Shown in pieces: positions 44,156 to 55,985 of a stretch of DNA of 64,000 nt. This DNA comes from Bos javanicus (Eukaryota > Chordata > Mammalia > Artiodactyla > Bovidae). The notes under the pieces are model-generated. The model saw nothing but the letters and a program-made list of their open reading frames with translations, was not told the DNA's origin and searched no databases. A program made the position numbers and the translations under genes. Numbering within the stretch: position 1 is the stretch's first letter; the number at the start of each line of letters is the position of its first letter. Location of the stretch: positions 65,145,625 through 65,209,624 of the forward strand of contig NC_083885.1 in assembly GCF_032452875.1 (NCBI RefSeq), read 5' to 3'.

Positions 44156-45229
44156 TGAGAGGGTAACAGGCAGGAAGGCCAGGTGTCTCCAAATGGAGGA
44201 AATAGGCTGCAAGTGTCAGACATTTTTATCTCTCTCTTAAGCGGCAGGAGGAAACAAAGCGGCAGGAGGAAACAAACTAGCGATATTTTTTTCCTTCTCT
44301 ATACAAATTTAAAAGGAGGTTTCTCTTAAAATACTGTGTTGCCATAATGACACCTGGTTTCACCTGAAGTTAACTATTCTCAAACCTCAAGTTAACCAAT
44401 GCATTTTTCTTATGGAAATGTTTGTCTTAAGCTATGTTAATGTACTGTGCATTTACCCCAGACTCTGTCTTCAGATGGTTGCGCCTGATGGCTCAGAACC
44501 TACTTGACAAACCAGTATGTTATACTCAGATATTGTTCCCCTAATCTATGTAACAGAGAAGGCAATGGCAACCCACCCCAGTACTTTTGCCTAGAAAATC
44601 CCATGGACGGAGGAGCCTGGTAGGCTGCAGTCCATGGGGTCGCTAGAGTCGGAAACGACTGAGCGACTTCACTTTCACTTTTCACTTTCATGCATTGGAG
44701 AAGGAAATGGCAACCCACTCCAGTGTTCTTGCCTGGAGAATCCCAGGGACGGGGAAGCCTGGTGGGCTGCCGTCCATTGGGTCGCAGAGTCGGACACGAC
44801 TGAAGCGACTTAGCAGCAGTAGCAGCAGCAATCTATGTAAACAAAACTATTTGTATGGTATTCTGCCCTTCTACAAGATTCAAGTCAATCATTTTATGGC
44901 CTGGGATGAATCATCTGGTGCCAAGATTATCCCAAAATGCATCTTATGGGTGAGGGGCCTGGTGCCATTCTGAGTTTTAAGATATTCCTTTCTTTCATTA
45001 ACAGACTGCTAGTGACTATATAACATCCAGCTGAAGACTAGAGGGGGGCACTTTTTCTGCCCCCTTCTGATGCCTATGTCAGAAGCTTTCTCTGTCTCCT
45101 TTATACTTTAATAAAACTTTATTACACAAAAGCTCTGAGTGATCAAGCCTCGTCTCTAGCCCCGGACTGAATTCTTCTCCCACAGAGGCCAAGAATCCCG
45201 GTGTCTTTTCGTTCAGCAACAACCTTTCA
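44156..45229 (+). mobile_element. Solo gammaretrovirus-type LTR with a nested SINE
   Basis: Terminal TGAGAGG and CCTTTCA form an imperfect inverted repeat, flanked by 'cttc' (44152-44155, 45230-45233). A 4-base duplication is typical of class I (gamma) elements. AATAAA at 45110-45115 follows a weak TATA (about 45015). Removing the SINE at 44553-44830 leaves about 790 bases. A tandem pair 'gcggcaggaggaaacaaa' lies at 44240-44276. No internal region is present. Confidence 0.85.
44553..44830 (+). mobile_element. Bov-A2 SINE with target-site duplication
   Basis: Two Bov-A units with an AGC-repeat tail, flanked by 'aatctatgtaa' on both sides; youngest layer of the BovB-LTR-SINE stack. Confidence 0.9.
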
Positions 45230-47924
45230 CTTCAAAGACCAAGCGTCTTTTAATTTCATGCCTGCAATCACCATCTGCAGTGATTTTGGAGCCCCCCAAA
45301 ATAAAGTTTGTTTCCACTGTTTCCCCATCTATTTGCCATGAAGTGCTGGGACCAGACGCCATGATCTTAGTTTTCTGAATGTTGAGTTTTAAGCCAGCTT
45401 TTTCACTCTCCTCTTTCATCAAGAGGCTCTTTAGTTCTTCTTCGCTTTCTGCCATAAGGGTGGTGTCATCTGCATACCTGAGGTTATTGATATTTCTCCC
45501 AGCAATCTTGATTCTAGCTTGTGCTTCATCCAGCCCAGTGTTTCTCATGATGTACTCTGCATATAAGTTAAATAAGCAGGGTGACAATATACAGCCTTGA
45601 CATAGTCCTTTTCCTGTTTGGAACCAGTCTGTTGTTCCATGTCCAGTTCTAACTGTTGCTTCCTGACCACATACAGATTTCTCAAGAAGCAGGTCAGGTG
45701 GTCTGGTAATCCCATCTCTTTAAGAATTTCCCAGAGTTTATTGTGGTTCACACAGTTAAAGGCTTTGGCATAATCAATAAAGAATTCTGGAACTCTCTTG
45801 CTTTTTCTATGATCCAACAGATGTTGGTGATTTGATCTCTAGTTCCTCTGCTTTTTCTAAATCCAGCTTGAACATCTGGAAGTTCACAGTTCACATACTG
45901 TTGAAGCCTGGCTTGGAGAATTTTGAGCATTACTTTACTAGCGTGTGAGATGAGTGCAATTGTGCAGTAGTTTGAGCATTCTTTGGCATTGCCTTTCTTT
46001 GGGACTGGAATGAAAACTGACTTTTTCCAGTCCTGTGGCCACTGCTGAGTTTTCCAAATTTGCTGGCATATTGAGTGCAGCACTTTCACAGCATCATCTT
46101 TTAGGATTTGAAATAGCTCAACTGGAATTCCATCACCTCCACTAGCTTTGTTCGTAGTGATGCTTCCTAAGGCCCAGTTGACTTCACATTCCAGGATATC
46201 TGGCTCTAGGTGAGTGATCACACCATTTTGATTATCTGGGTCATGAAGATCTTTTTTGAATAGTTCTTCTATGTATTGTTGCCACCTCTTTCTTAATATC
46301 TTCTGCTTCTGTTAATATGTTCTGTCCATACAATTTCTGTCCTTTATTGAGCCCATCTTTGCATGAAATGTTCCCCTGGTATCTCTAATATTCTTGAAGA
46401 GATCACTAGTCATTCCCATTCTATTGTTTTCCTCTATTTCTTTACACTCAGCACTGAAGAAGGCTTTATCTCTCCTTGTTATTCTCTGGAACTCTTCATC
46501 CAAATGGGTATATCTTTCCTTTTCTCCTTTCCTTTTCACTTCTCTTCTTTTCACAGCTATTTGTAAGGCATACTCAGACAATAATTTTGCTTTTTTGCAT
46601 TTCTTTTTCTTGGGGATGTTCTTGATTCCTGTCTGTTGTACAATGTCACGAACTTCCGTCCATAGCTCTTCAGGCACTTGTGTATCAGATCTAATCCCTT
46701 GAATCTATTTGTCAGTTCCACTGTATAATCCTAAGGGGTTTGATTTAGATCATACCTGAATGGCCTCGTGGTTTTCCCTACTTTCTTCAATTTAAGTCTG
46801 AATTTGGCAATAAGGAGTTCCTGATCTGAGCCACAGTCAGCTTCCTGTCTTGTTTTTGCTGATTGTATAGATTTTCTCCATCTTTGGCTGCAAAGAATAT
46901 AATCAATCTGATTTCGCTATTGACCATCTATACATCTATACATCTATACATGTGATGTCCATGTATAGAATCTTCTCTTGTGTTACTGGAAGAGGGTGTT
47001 TGCTATGACCAGTGCATTCTCTTGGCAAAACTCTATTAGCTTTTGCCCTACTTCATTCTGTACTCCAAGGCCAAATATGCCTGTTACTCCCTGCTTTTGC
47101 ATTCCAGTCCCCTATAATGAAAAGGACATCTTTTGGGGGGTGTTAGTTCTAGAAGCTGTTGTAGGTCTTCATAGAACCGTTCAGCTTCAGCTTCTTCAAC
47201 ATTACTGGTTGGGGCATAGACTTGGATTACTGTGATATTGAATGGTTTGCCTTGGAAACAAAAACAGAGATCATTCTGTCATTTTTTAGATTGCATCCAA
47301 ATACTGCATTTCAGACTCTTGTTGACTATGATGGCTACTCCATTTCTTCTAAGGGATTCTTGCCCACAGTAGCATATATAATCGTCAGCTGAGTTAAATT
47401 CACCCATTCTAGTCCATTTTGGTTTGCTGATTCCTAAAACATTGACGTTCACTCTTGCCATCTCCTGTTTGACCACTTCCAGTTTGCCTTGATTCATGGA
47501 ACTAACATTCCAGGTTCCTATGCAATATTGCTCTTTACAGCAGCGGACTTTGCTTCTATCACCAGCCACATCCACAACTGGGTGTTGTTTTTGCTTTGAC
47601 TCCATCTCTTCATTCTTTCTGGAGTTATTTCTCCATTGATCTCCAGTAGCATAATTGGCACCTACCGACCTGGGGAGTTCATCTTTCAGTGTCCTATCTT
47701 TTTGCCTTTTCATACTGTTCATGGGGTTCTCAAGGCAAGAATACTGAAGTGGTTTGCCATTCCCTTCTCCAGTGGAACACATTTCTGGTTGTGGGACTGA
47801 TATTCTTGTTTTCTTAAAGAGGAAACAATAGCAATTGTATAGAAATTCTTCTAAAAGAAGATTCAAACACTTCCCAACTATTAATAGTTAAGTGAATGTT
47901 ACAACTGTTAATCAGCTAATGTGT

Positions 47925-48141
47925 GTGCTAAGTGGCTTCAGTCGTGTCCGACTCAGTGCTATCCCATGGACTGTAGCTCTCTAGGCTTCTCTGTCCATGA
48001 GATTCTCCAGGCAAAGATACTGGAGTGGGTTGCCATTGCCTCCTTCAGGGGATCCTGTCGACTCAGAGATAGAACCCATGTCTCTTATGTCTCCTGCACT
48101 GGCGGGCAGCTTCTTTACCATTGGCACCACCTGGGAAGCCA
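47925..48141 (-). mobile_element. Bov-tA SINE
   Basis: 'gctaagtggcttcagtcgtg' to 'accacctgggaagcc'. Confidence 0.85.
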
Positions 48142-49267
48142 AACTTCAATAATCAACGAATACTTCAATATAAAATAAAAAGAAAAAAAAGCGACTAGCA
48201 CCCACATGAGCATAGCAAACTGAATCCAGCCATATACATATGTAAACACATAAATCATAACCTGGTGCTGTTTATCAAGAATGCAAAGATGATTTAACAA
48301 CTGAACCTGTTATCTATCTTAATTAAACTAAAAAACAATGGTCTCAAACATGTAGTGGAAGCATGTCACAGAATTCAAAACCAGTAAATGATAAAAATTC
48401 TCAGCAAATTAGGATTAGATGGGAACTTCCTGATGTAGTCCATCTATGAAAAAAAAAAAAAAACAACACAGCTAACACATTTGATGTTGAAAGCCTAATG
48501 CTTTTGGCCTGATATTGGGAGTAATGCAAATGTGTCTATGCTCATCACTTCTACTTAACATTGTATTGGTACTAAAGATCTGTGTTTGTAACATGAAGGG
48601 AAAAAAAAAAAAAGGCCTAAAGATTGTAAAGTTAGGGAGTTCCTTTGTGGTCCAGTGGCTAAGACTCTGCTCCCAAAGCAGGGGGCCAGGGTTCAATCCC
48701 TGGTCAGAGAACTAGATCCGACATGCCACAACTAATAGCTCACATGCTGCCAACTAAGAACCGGCAGAGTGAAATAAAAAATACTAAAAAAAAAAAAAAG
48801 ATTGTAAAGGTAGAACCAAAACTTCTATTCAAGTAAGACATGATTATGTTGAAAATTACAACTCATTCACTAAAAAGCTACTAGATCAAATGATTGAGAA
48901 TGATTGAGTTCAGCGAGGTCACAGGATCAAAGGCCAATATACAAAAATGACTTGTTTCTGATACTAGTAATGACTGTTTGGAAATTGAAAAAAAAAGATA
49001 TCTTTTATAATAGCATCAAACTATGTATTTAGAAGTAAACTGAATAAAAATATGTTCAAAAACTATTAAAAAAATCATCATACACCACTGAGAAATATTA
49101 AGGACCTAAATAGTTTCACTGGCAAATTCTACAAAACATTTAAAGAGTAAATAATACCACAATAACATGTCTTTTCAGAAAATACGAGGAACGAATGCTT
49201 CTCAACTCATTTTAAGAGATGAGCCTAACTGATACAAAAATGTAACAAGCACACAAAATAATTACAG
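48142..49267 (+). mobile_element. L1 ORF2 fragment with nested SINE
   Basis: Sense L1: 'ttgatgttgaaagcctaatg', 'gtcacaggatcaaaggccaa', 'atacaaaaatgacttgtttc'. A tRNA-type SINE (48638-48800) interrupts it. No open frame. Confidence 0.65.
48638..48800 (+). mobile_element. tRNA-type SINE
   Basis: 'gggagttcctttgtggtcca' head and a poly-A tail; the 'aaagattgtaaag' flank is repeated after the tail (target-site duplication). Confidence 0.8.
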
Positions 49268-49480
49268 AACTATTTCCTGGTGGCTCAGTCAGTAAAGAGA
49301 CTGCCTGCAATGAAGGAGACCTGGGTTCGGTTTCTGGTTCGGAAAGATCCCCTGGAGAAGGGTATGGCAACCCACTCCAGTATTCTTGCCTGGGAAATCC
49401 CATGGACAGACGAGCCTAGTGGGCTACAGTCCATGGGGTCACAAAGAGTCGGACACGACTTAGCGATTAAACCACCACCA
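49268..49480 (+). mobile_element. Bov-tA SINE
   Basis: 'tttcctggtggctcagtcag' to 'gagtcggacacgacttagcg' with a CCA-rich tail. Confidence 0.85.
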
Positions 49481-50671
49481 CAACCACAGTCCTAATGAAT
49501 AAAGGTGAAAAAATATACAGCAAATTAAATCCACAAGAAAGTAAAAATAATAAAATGTGCATCACTGGATTTGACCAGAGGAAAATACGCCTGACTGAAC
49601 ACTAGGGAAACAATCGGCCCTCACCCCCAGGCTGCTCAGTGACCAGAGAAGCCTGTTGATAAAAGCAGGGCCCTGTGGGGCTCCTGGGCGCAGAGCCTTT
49701 CGGTGTCCCTCATTTCTTTGGTTACAGGAAATAGCCTTCATTCAGCCTCTGTGACCTTACCTGAGCTCCAAGGGGCAGGTAACAATTCCAAGCAGTGGTT
49801 AATTAGGGAAGGGAGGGGATGTGAGACCAGGGAGAAACAGTCAAGAGCAGCCTTGGGGGAAGGTCCAGTTTCCCCACCATGGGATACATATAACAATATC
49901 TTTGAGGTATTTTGTAGATACTGAAACCCCCTCCAGGTGGGAGAAATTAATGATTAAGAAGGTATGCTGCCCACAAGCATGTAGACCCCAGACCAGCTGG
50001 ACCTGAAGGTTGATGATGCAAACTCCTACTTACCTCACCACCAATCATTCAGAAGAATGTTTGATGCTGATCACGCCCTCTTTGAACAATTACTACAAAA
50101 CTTTCAACTATCTTCTTCAAGTAGGGACACACTGTTTAGAGGGAACATGCTGTGTCCTCCTTCTACTTCATCCAAAACTCTTTCTCTGCGATTCAATTCA
50201 CACAGGTGAACAGAAAAGCTGAGCTTTAGGCATCACTATTAAGAGCTGAGTTAGGGCACCTCTCTCAGCTCTAACTTTCTCTGGCTCCCACAGCCCTCAC
50301 AAGGCCCAGCTCCTCATTTGCCATTCCGTGGCTGATTTCTGCCTACCTGGTCTCAGGTCCCCCAAAACATAAAGTACACTTAGGGTTTCAAGAACATCCC
50401 CAGTCCAGTGCCACATCGAAGCATACGCACATGCTAGTTCTTGAAACCCTTACCTCATCCTACTGGGTTCCCAAAATGGACGTGTTTCACACAATCCCCT
50501 ACTCAATTAAGAGCCATGGGCCAAGAATGACTCATCTCTGGGTACCCCAAATTCCAGGGCAGAGAGCGTGGAAGGGGGAAAGTCCTAGGACAACAGCATC
50601 CTCTATGTCATATCCCGAGGCTAATAGGACCACGGTTCCAGGAGCTGGCGGCCTAAAGGCCACCCACTCAC
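49481..50671. other. Spacer downstream of P5, no gene body seen
   Basis: Mostly single-copy. Searched by eye on the minus strand for a 127-base KRAB-A exon or fingers that would belong to P5 and found none. Possible old L2 text near 50240-50350. Confidence 0.45.
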
Positions 50672-50764
50672 CTGTGTCCGGCCCAGCTGACCGTCGCCAG
50701 CGGACCCCGTGAACGGAGCAGGGAGCCCGGCGGGTCCTTCAAGCTTAGTGGATTCCCTAGTCAT
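50672..50764 (-). CDS. Candidate first exon of an orphan KZFP-type gene
   Basis: On the minus strand an ATG opens 31 sense codons (MTRESTKLEGPAGLP...LGRTQ) ending at a strong donor GTGAGT in phase 0, as in the KZFP first exons here. It is GC-rich and lies about 385 bases downstream of the P5 motif. It is longer than the 11-codon exons of genes 1 and 2. No KRAB or finger exon follows before 41.6 kb, where gene 2 lies on the other strand. It may be a relic, a non-coding RNA start, or an exon of a gene lost to repeat insertion. Confidence 0.35.
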
Positions 50765-51175
50765 CCGGCCCTGGTCAGGCGTGAGCTTGGCTGACCCGCA
50801 CTAGGAGCCTCGGCTCCCCACGTGTAAAAGGCACAGAAGGACAAGTGCGCCAGAAGGAAGGAGGGCTGGAGCAGAGCCCGAAGAACGCACAGCCAGGCGG
50901 GGGGCTTGCACAAAGGCGCAGAGTAGGGTCCAATTCTCGTTCCCTTCCTTCCTTATTTGATCCCTAATAGCTACCCGGGAAACAGCCCCCGGTCTGGACT
51001 CGGGTCTCCACCAAGGAGAGGCACTGACCCCCATCAGCCTCCGTCACGTCATCGGAAGTCCGGCCTCCACCTCCGCGGGAGGGTCCAGCTCTGTCCTGGG
51101 TCGTCATTGGACGAGTGTCCCGCCGCCCACGCACAAGCACAGCCCGTTGGGTAATGTAGTTTCTGTCTTGCATCC
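50765..51175 (-). promoter_or_regulatory. Promoter P5, KZFP type, apparently orphan
   Basis: CpG-rich; minus-strand ACTACATTACCCA (plus 51148-51160), and a CCAAT box about 40 bases downstream (plus 'cattgg' near 51104). Confidence 0.55.
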
Positions 51176-52497
51176 CACCCTTCCCATTCTCCACAGCGAA
51201 GGCCAAACAACCCTGCGAGACCCTGGAAAACAATGCTGTGTGATTCCAAAGATGACCACTCTAGATTTCTGTGGCCATGTTGGGCAAAGCCATCCACAAG
51301 AGATATTGAATCGGAGACCCCTGTTTGTGAAGCCCTTGGCAAGCTTCTTAAGTCTGTCACACCCTCAGGAAAAATATGCTACTAAAAATCATGGGGAAGG
51401 GTACTCCTCGGTGGTCTTGTGTTTAAGACTTGGTGCTTTCACTGCTTAGGACCCGGGTTCCATTCCCAGTTGGGGATTTAAATGTAGGTACTAGACTATG
51501 GCACAGCAGTGAAGAATCCACTTGCAGTGCAGGAGATACAGGTTTGATCCTTGGGTTGGCAGGATCCCCTGGAGGAGGAAATGGCAACCCACTCCATTCT
51601 CATTTGGAAAATCCCATAATCAGAGGAGCTTGGTAGGTTACAGTCCACGGAGTTGCAAAAAGTTGGACATGACTGAGCAGGCACACACAATGCCTAGTGT
51701 ATGAGGTAGGGGAGCAGCTGATAATTTGATATTCTGTCAATGTCTGTTTCTGAGAGTGAACGGTTGGTTCATGGCTGACGAGTATCCAACAGAGCAAAAA
51801 ACTAAAAACAAACAAACCAACCCAAAAATGGTACTAGAAAGATAAGTTGCTTACACTGTCTTTGTGAACTAACATTAAATGATGATTTTACTCAGTGGTT
51901 CCCACGCTGGTAACATCAGCATCACCAAGGAATTTGCTAAAACTGCCTGTACATGGTCAGTCCATGGATAGCCTGAACCTGCAGCTCCCAAGACAGCACT
52001 AAATCCTGGGGTGTGTCAGAACAGCAATCACACACCCACAAGGACATCCCAGCAGAGAAGCAAACATGAGATGATGCCGTGAAGAGACAATTTCACAATC
52101 GCTTCTGCCCGTATGCCATTGTCCGAAACTCATTGACATGGTCCATGGAAGATAAGCTGTGTGTTGATAAAGAAACAGTTGGATAGGAGACCATCTACCC
52201 AGTTTCTAGTATAATTCATCAGTTCAGTCACTGGGATAATGGATTTCATTATCCCCCCTACATATTCAGCACTATTTATTACTTTCGGGTTGAAAACCTC
52301 AAACCCCATTCCTCTGTTCTTAACCTAAACTAAGACAACAAGGCAATAAACAAAGTAGGTTGGCACGCATTCCCAGTATTATTATAGTTCTGGAGTCGGT
52401 GGCAGGGCCCACTGAAGGACCTGCTGAAGAACGAGGCTGCCAGTGTAGATTTCTATATACACAGCAAAGTTGCCTTTTAAGAGAAAGTATGAGTAGG
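51176..52497. other. Spacer with SINEs and an old DNA-transposon-like piece
   Basis: SINE fragment 51392-51485 and Bov-tA 51490-51690 (plus). 51890-52020 resembles MER5-type hAT text ('actcagtggttcccacgctg'). No exon recognised. Confidence 0.45.
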
Positions 52498-52618
52498 CGC
52501 TTCCCTGGTGCTCCAGTGCTTGAGTCCTCGCTCCCAATGCAGGGAGCACGGGTTTGAATGCTGGTCAGGGAACTAAGACCCCACGCGCCACAGGACATAG
52601 CCAAAAAAAGAAGAGTAT
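52498..52618 (+). mobile_element. tRNA-type SINE
   Basis: 'gcgcttccctggtgctccag' head, 'gggtttgaatgctggtcag' B-box region, A-rich tail. Confidence 0.75.
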
Positions 52619-53979
52619 GACTGTTTTGAACTCCATATGGGAAATTGAATAGAAAATTAATACACAAAAATGAAATCCTAAAGTTTATATTTAAGGATTT
52701 GGAAACTGATCTCAGATGGAAGACCTGCAATGATAGAAACAATGAAGATCCAAGAGGGTAAATGCCTGCGTAGATGGATGCAACTGCTCATAATTTGTGT
52801 TAAACATGAATGATGTTTCCTTGTGGAGTTAGAATGATGAAATTAACATACAAGGTCTCAACACATAGACTAAGATACAGATAAACTGTTAAGTGTCTTA
52901 GTAGCGAAGAAGAAAAAGTACTTATAATTCTGTGCTCTACTGTTTTTAATAAGTGCTTATAAATCTTAAACAATAACAAACACAATTAGAGAATATGCTT
53001 TCCAACTAGAATAAAGAAAACCTATAAGTAATTAATAGAAAATTTAAAGGGGAGAAAAAGAACAAGTGATGCAAAAAAATCCAAAAAATAAGAGTGCATA
53101 TTTAAACTCAAATTATGCATATCAACTATAACATTAAATAAATATGGGGTAAATTAAATTAGCAGTCAGCACTTTTGGGCAGCTCAAAATTCCCTTCACA
53201 AGAGATTTTTAAAGGCAGGTTTTGAATTTCTATTCAGAGAAATAGAAATTTGGCTGATGGAGAACCAAGACCTTATGCTGAATGTCACTAGAGCCCATGA
53301 TCAAGCTTCTTAAGAACTAAAACCTGCTGAAAAGCCATCAGGAAATTACCAGCAGCACATCTCCTGGTGAGGAAGGAAGAGAATGGCGTGGAGAGGGAAC
53401 TTGTGAGTAACAGCAGCCAACTTTGAAGCGCATCCACATACCCAGCCGAATGGCAGTCTCTTTACAACACTATCCTTCAACCTCACAACCTGGGGAGGCA
53501 TGTTGGCCAACACACTTGTTTCATAAATAATGAAGGTTCCAACGGCTAATTCAACTCCAAGTTTACAAGGGAGGAGACCAAGAACCCAAAGTTCCCTGAG
53601 CTGGTCTGAGTCACGGGCACCACTAAGTAGCACAGCTGAGAACGGTGGCCCAGGTGACGGAAATCTCATCACTGCTCGACGCACCCTCCCGCCCAAAGTC
53701 ATGTAATCTGAGCAGGGCCAGGACCCTTCCTGGGTCATGGAAAACTCAACTGCCCAAACTACCAGGATGAACTACAACAAGTCTTTCTGACTTTTGTGTA
53801 TCCCAGAAAAGGACCTTCAGCCTCACTCACACTTGTGAAACTGCGAACTGTGAAACTTGTGACTAAGAAACTGGAACACACTGTCAAGCCATGGGTCACA
53901 TTTCCTATGGATGCAGAGGGCTCTGTCAGGACTGAAGGGGTAAAGTCATTCCCGGAGACTCACCCCAACATCCAAACTA
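52619..53979. other. AT-rich spacer with L1 and MIR traces
   Basis: 52640-53170 is A-rich and probably old L1. 53440-53680 reads like MIR ('atttgtttcataaataatga', 'cactaagtagcacagctgag'). No gene features. Confidence 0.4.
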
Positions 53980-54420
53980 TGCACATGTCCCATCAACTCT
54001 GCCTCCTCACGTGTCCCAGGTCATCTCCAAAGCCACCACCCTGGGCCAGTCCACTGTCAACGTCCTCCTGGACTGTAGTGGCCTCCTCCCTCTCTCCAAC
54101 ATCAGTTCTTTTCCTCAGTCCATGCTCCACACAGCAGCCAAAGGGAGGCTTAGAGACAAATGACACCATCCCACTGTGCTGTGAGTCCCTTCCTCAGCTC
54201 CCAGAGCAGCTGCAATACAATCCACATTTCTCATGATGTCCTGCCCCTCCATCTCACTGCCCACCACCTGTTTCCTCTGACAGTCCCGGCTCTGGCCCAC
54301 CTCAGGATCTTGGCGCATGCTGTTCCCTTTGCAAGTGCTCTTCTCCATCTTCAAACATGGCTGAGGCTCTTCCATACCTCACAGTCTGCATATCATCCCT
54401 GTATACTTTCTGTTCCTCTT
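53980..54420 (+). mobile_element. L2 LINE 3' end
   Basis: 'tccatgctccacacagcagc', 'cagctgcaatacaatccaca' and 'ggcgcatgctgttccctttg' follow the familiar order of the L2 3' end. Confidence 0.65.
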
Positions 54421-54805
54421 CCCACGCATTACAGTTTAACAGACATCTTTCTACTTTCACAGACATGCAGACAGACTTGTGCGGAAGTGACATGACTAAG
54501 GTCATCCAGATGGTGATAGGCACAGCTCAGGAACGTTGGCATCCCAACTGTCCAGAGTCCAAGCTCGCAGCCACTGGATGATGACTCCTGATCACATCTG
54601 GCCTCCATGCCAGTTTTGACCTTGTTCTTCATTATGCTGGATGGGGATTGCAGGCATGTTACTATCACAGCAACAACACTGGCATACCTCACCTGTGTGT
54701 TATCATGTCTGTTTCCCATTCTAGACACGAGTCACAAGACTCATGTCCCAGTCACCCATCTCCATAACCCAGGACACTGTGTGCAGCAACAGGGATGAAA
54801 GATGA

Positions 54806-54835
54806 GGTTAGCTACAGCTACAGCTACAGCTACAG
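54806..54835. repeat. (AGCTAC)n microsatellite
   Basis: Four to five hexamer units just downstream of gene 3's stop codon. Confidence 0.85.
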
Positions 54836-54951
54836 GCAACACACAATCACAGCAAAACTGAGCACATGAGGGGACATAGGGGGTTACTTGGGTACATAGT
54901 CTCAGATGCCAAAGAACACTTTTCTTCTGGCCAAACTATTCACCACAATAG

Positions 54952-55985
54952 TTACTTTAAAGAACTCTTCCCGATATGAGTTCTCTGATGCTGACTGAGC
55001 CCAGTCTTCTTGTAAAAGGCTTTGCCACATCTCATACATGTGTAGGATTTCACTCCACTATGAATCTTTTGATGGGTGGTGAGGGTTGAGCTGTAGCTGT
55101 AGGTTTTTCCACACTCACTGCACTCATAGGGCTTCTCCCTAGAGTGACACCTCATGTGGCGAGTTACAGAAGAGCTTTCACTAAAGGCTTTCCCACACTC
55201 TTTGCACTCAAAGGGTTTCTCCCCAGTGTGGGTTCTATTATGCCGAATGAAGTCAGAGTGGTGGGCGAAGGCCTTTCCACACTCACTGCACACATATGGC
55301 TTCTCTCCAGTGTGACTCCGCTGGTGCTCTGTGAGGTGTGACCTGCGGCTAAAGGCTTTGCCACACTCAGCGCACATGAAAGGCTTTTCTCCAGTGTGAA
55401 TCCGCTGGTGCTCCGTGAGGTGAGACTTGCGGCTGAAGGCTCTCCCACACTCACCGCACTCATAGAGTTTCTCCCTAGTGTGAAAGCTGTAGTGTAGAGT
55501 GAGGTCTGCTTTCTTGAGAAACGTCTTCCTACATTTTCTGCATTTATAGAGTTTTACTCTAGTGTGAATCCGCTGATGTCGAAGAAGGAAGCGATTCTTG
55601 ACAAACCCTTTCCCACATTCCTTGCATTCGTAGGAATTCTTCCCTCCATGAAACAGTGGGTCTGCCCTTGAAACACACGACTCACACGCATGAGAAGCAT
55701 CTCCTGAGGAGACTTGATCTTGTAAATCTTTTGAGCCCAAACTATCGCCTCTCCCCAGATCACCACATTCAGGGATCCTGTTTCCAGGGAGGGTTTCCTT
55801 GCGAAGGACTGTTCCTGTCTTCAAATGCCCTCCCTGCTTTTCTGACACTCCTTCCAGTTCCCGAGCTTGCCCCAACGGAGAAGCACAGCAGACTTCCTGA
55901 GTCAGTGACCTCTGAAGTAAGTGTCCCTTGAACAAGGCTTGCTGAGAAGCAGCAGTCTCTGTGGTCTTGGTTTTCGCTTTGTCAT
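54952..55985 (-). CDS. Gene 3 finger exon: spacer and eight fingers
   Basis: The acceptor 'attggattcccttcag' enters in phase 1. A spacer of about 115 residues precedes eight C2H2 fingers. Helix residues -1, 2, 3, 6 read KRFR, KADL, RSHE, RSHE, HSDR, ESSR, YSTT, KTGQ. Fingers 3 and 4 have the same contacts, which indicates duplication of one finger. Several linkers depart from TGEKP (TRVKL, TREKL, SREKP, SGVKS), unlike the strict linkers of genes 1 and 2; this suggests an older array with relaxed linker constraint. All eight Cys2-His2 sets are intact. Confidence 0.92.

Larger units (their letters stand above)
43416..47870 (-). mobile_element. Near full-length BovB LINE, interrupted
   Basis: 3' tail at 43420, endonuclease start at about 47540 and 5' leader text to about 47800. 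Without its insertions (SINE 43927-44137, LTR 44156-45229) it is about 3.2 kb, the full BovB size. RT keeps YADD (RYADDTTLMAES). In the endonuclease the SELKW Glu reads as SKPKW, so Glu is Lys, and several frameshifts are present: inactive. A (CATCTATA)n microsatellite expanded at 46924-46951 inside it. Confidence 0.9.

Noticed and set aside
45213..46221. Intact retroviral polymerase near the solo LTR
   Set aside because: The reverse-transcriptase text is BovB, not viral; it belongs to the host LINE into which the LTR inserted.
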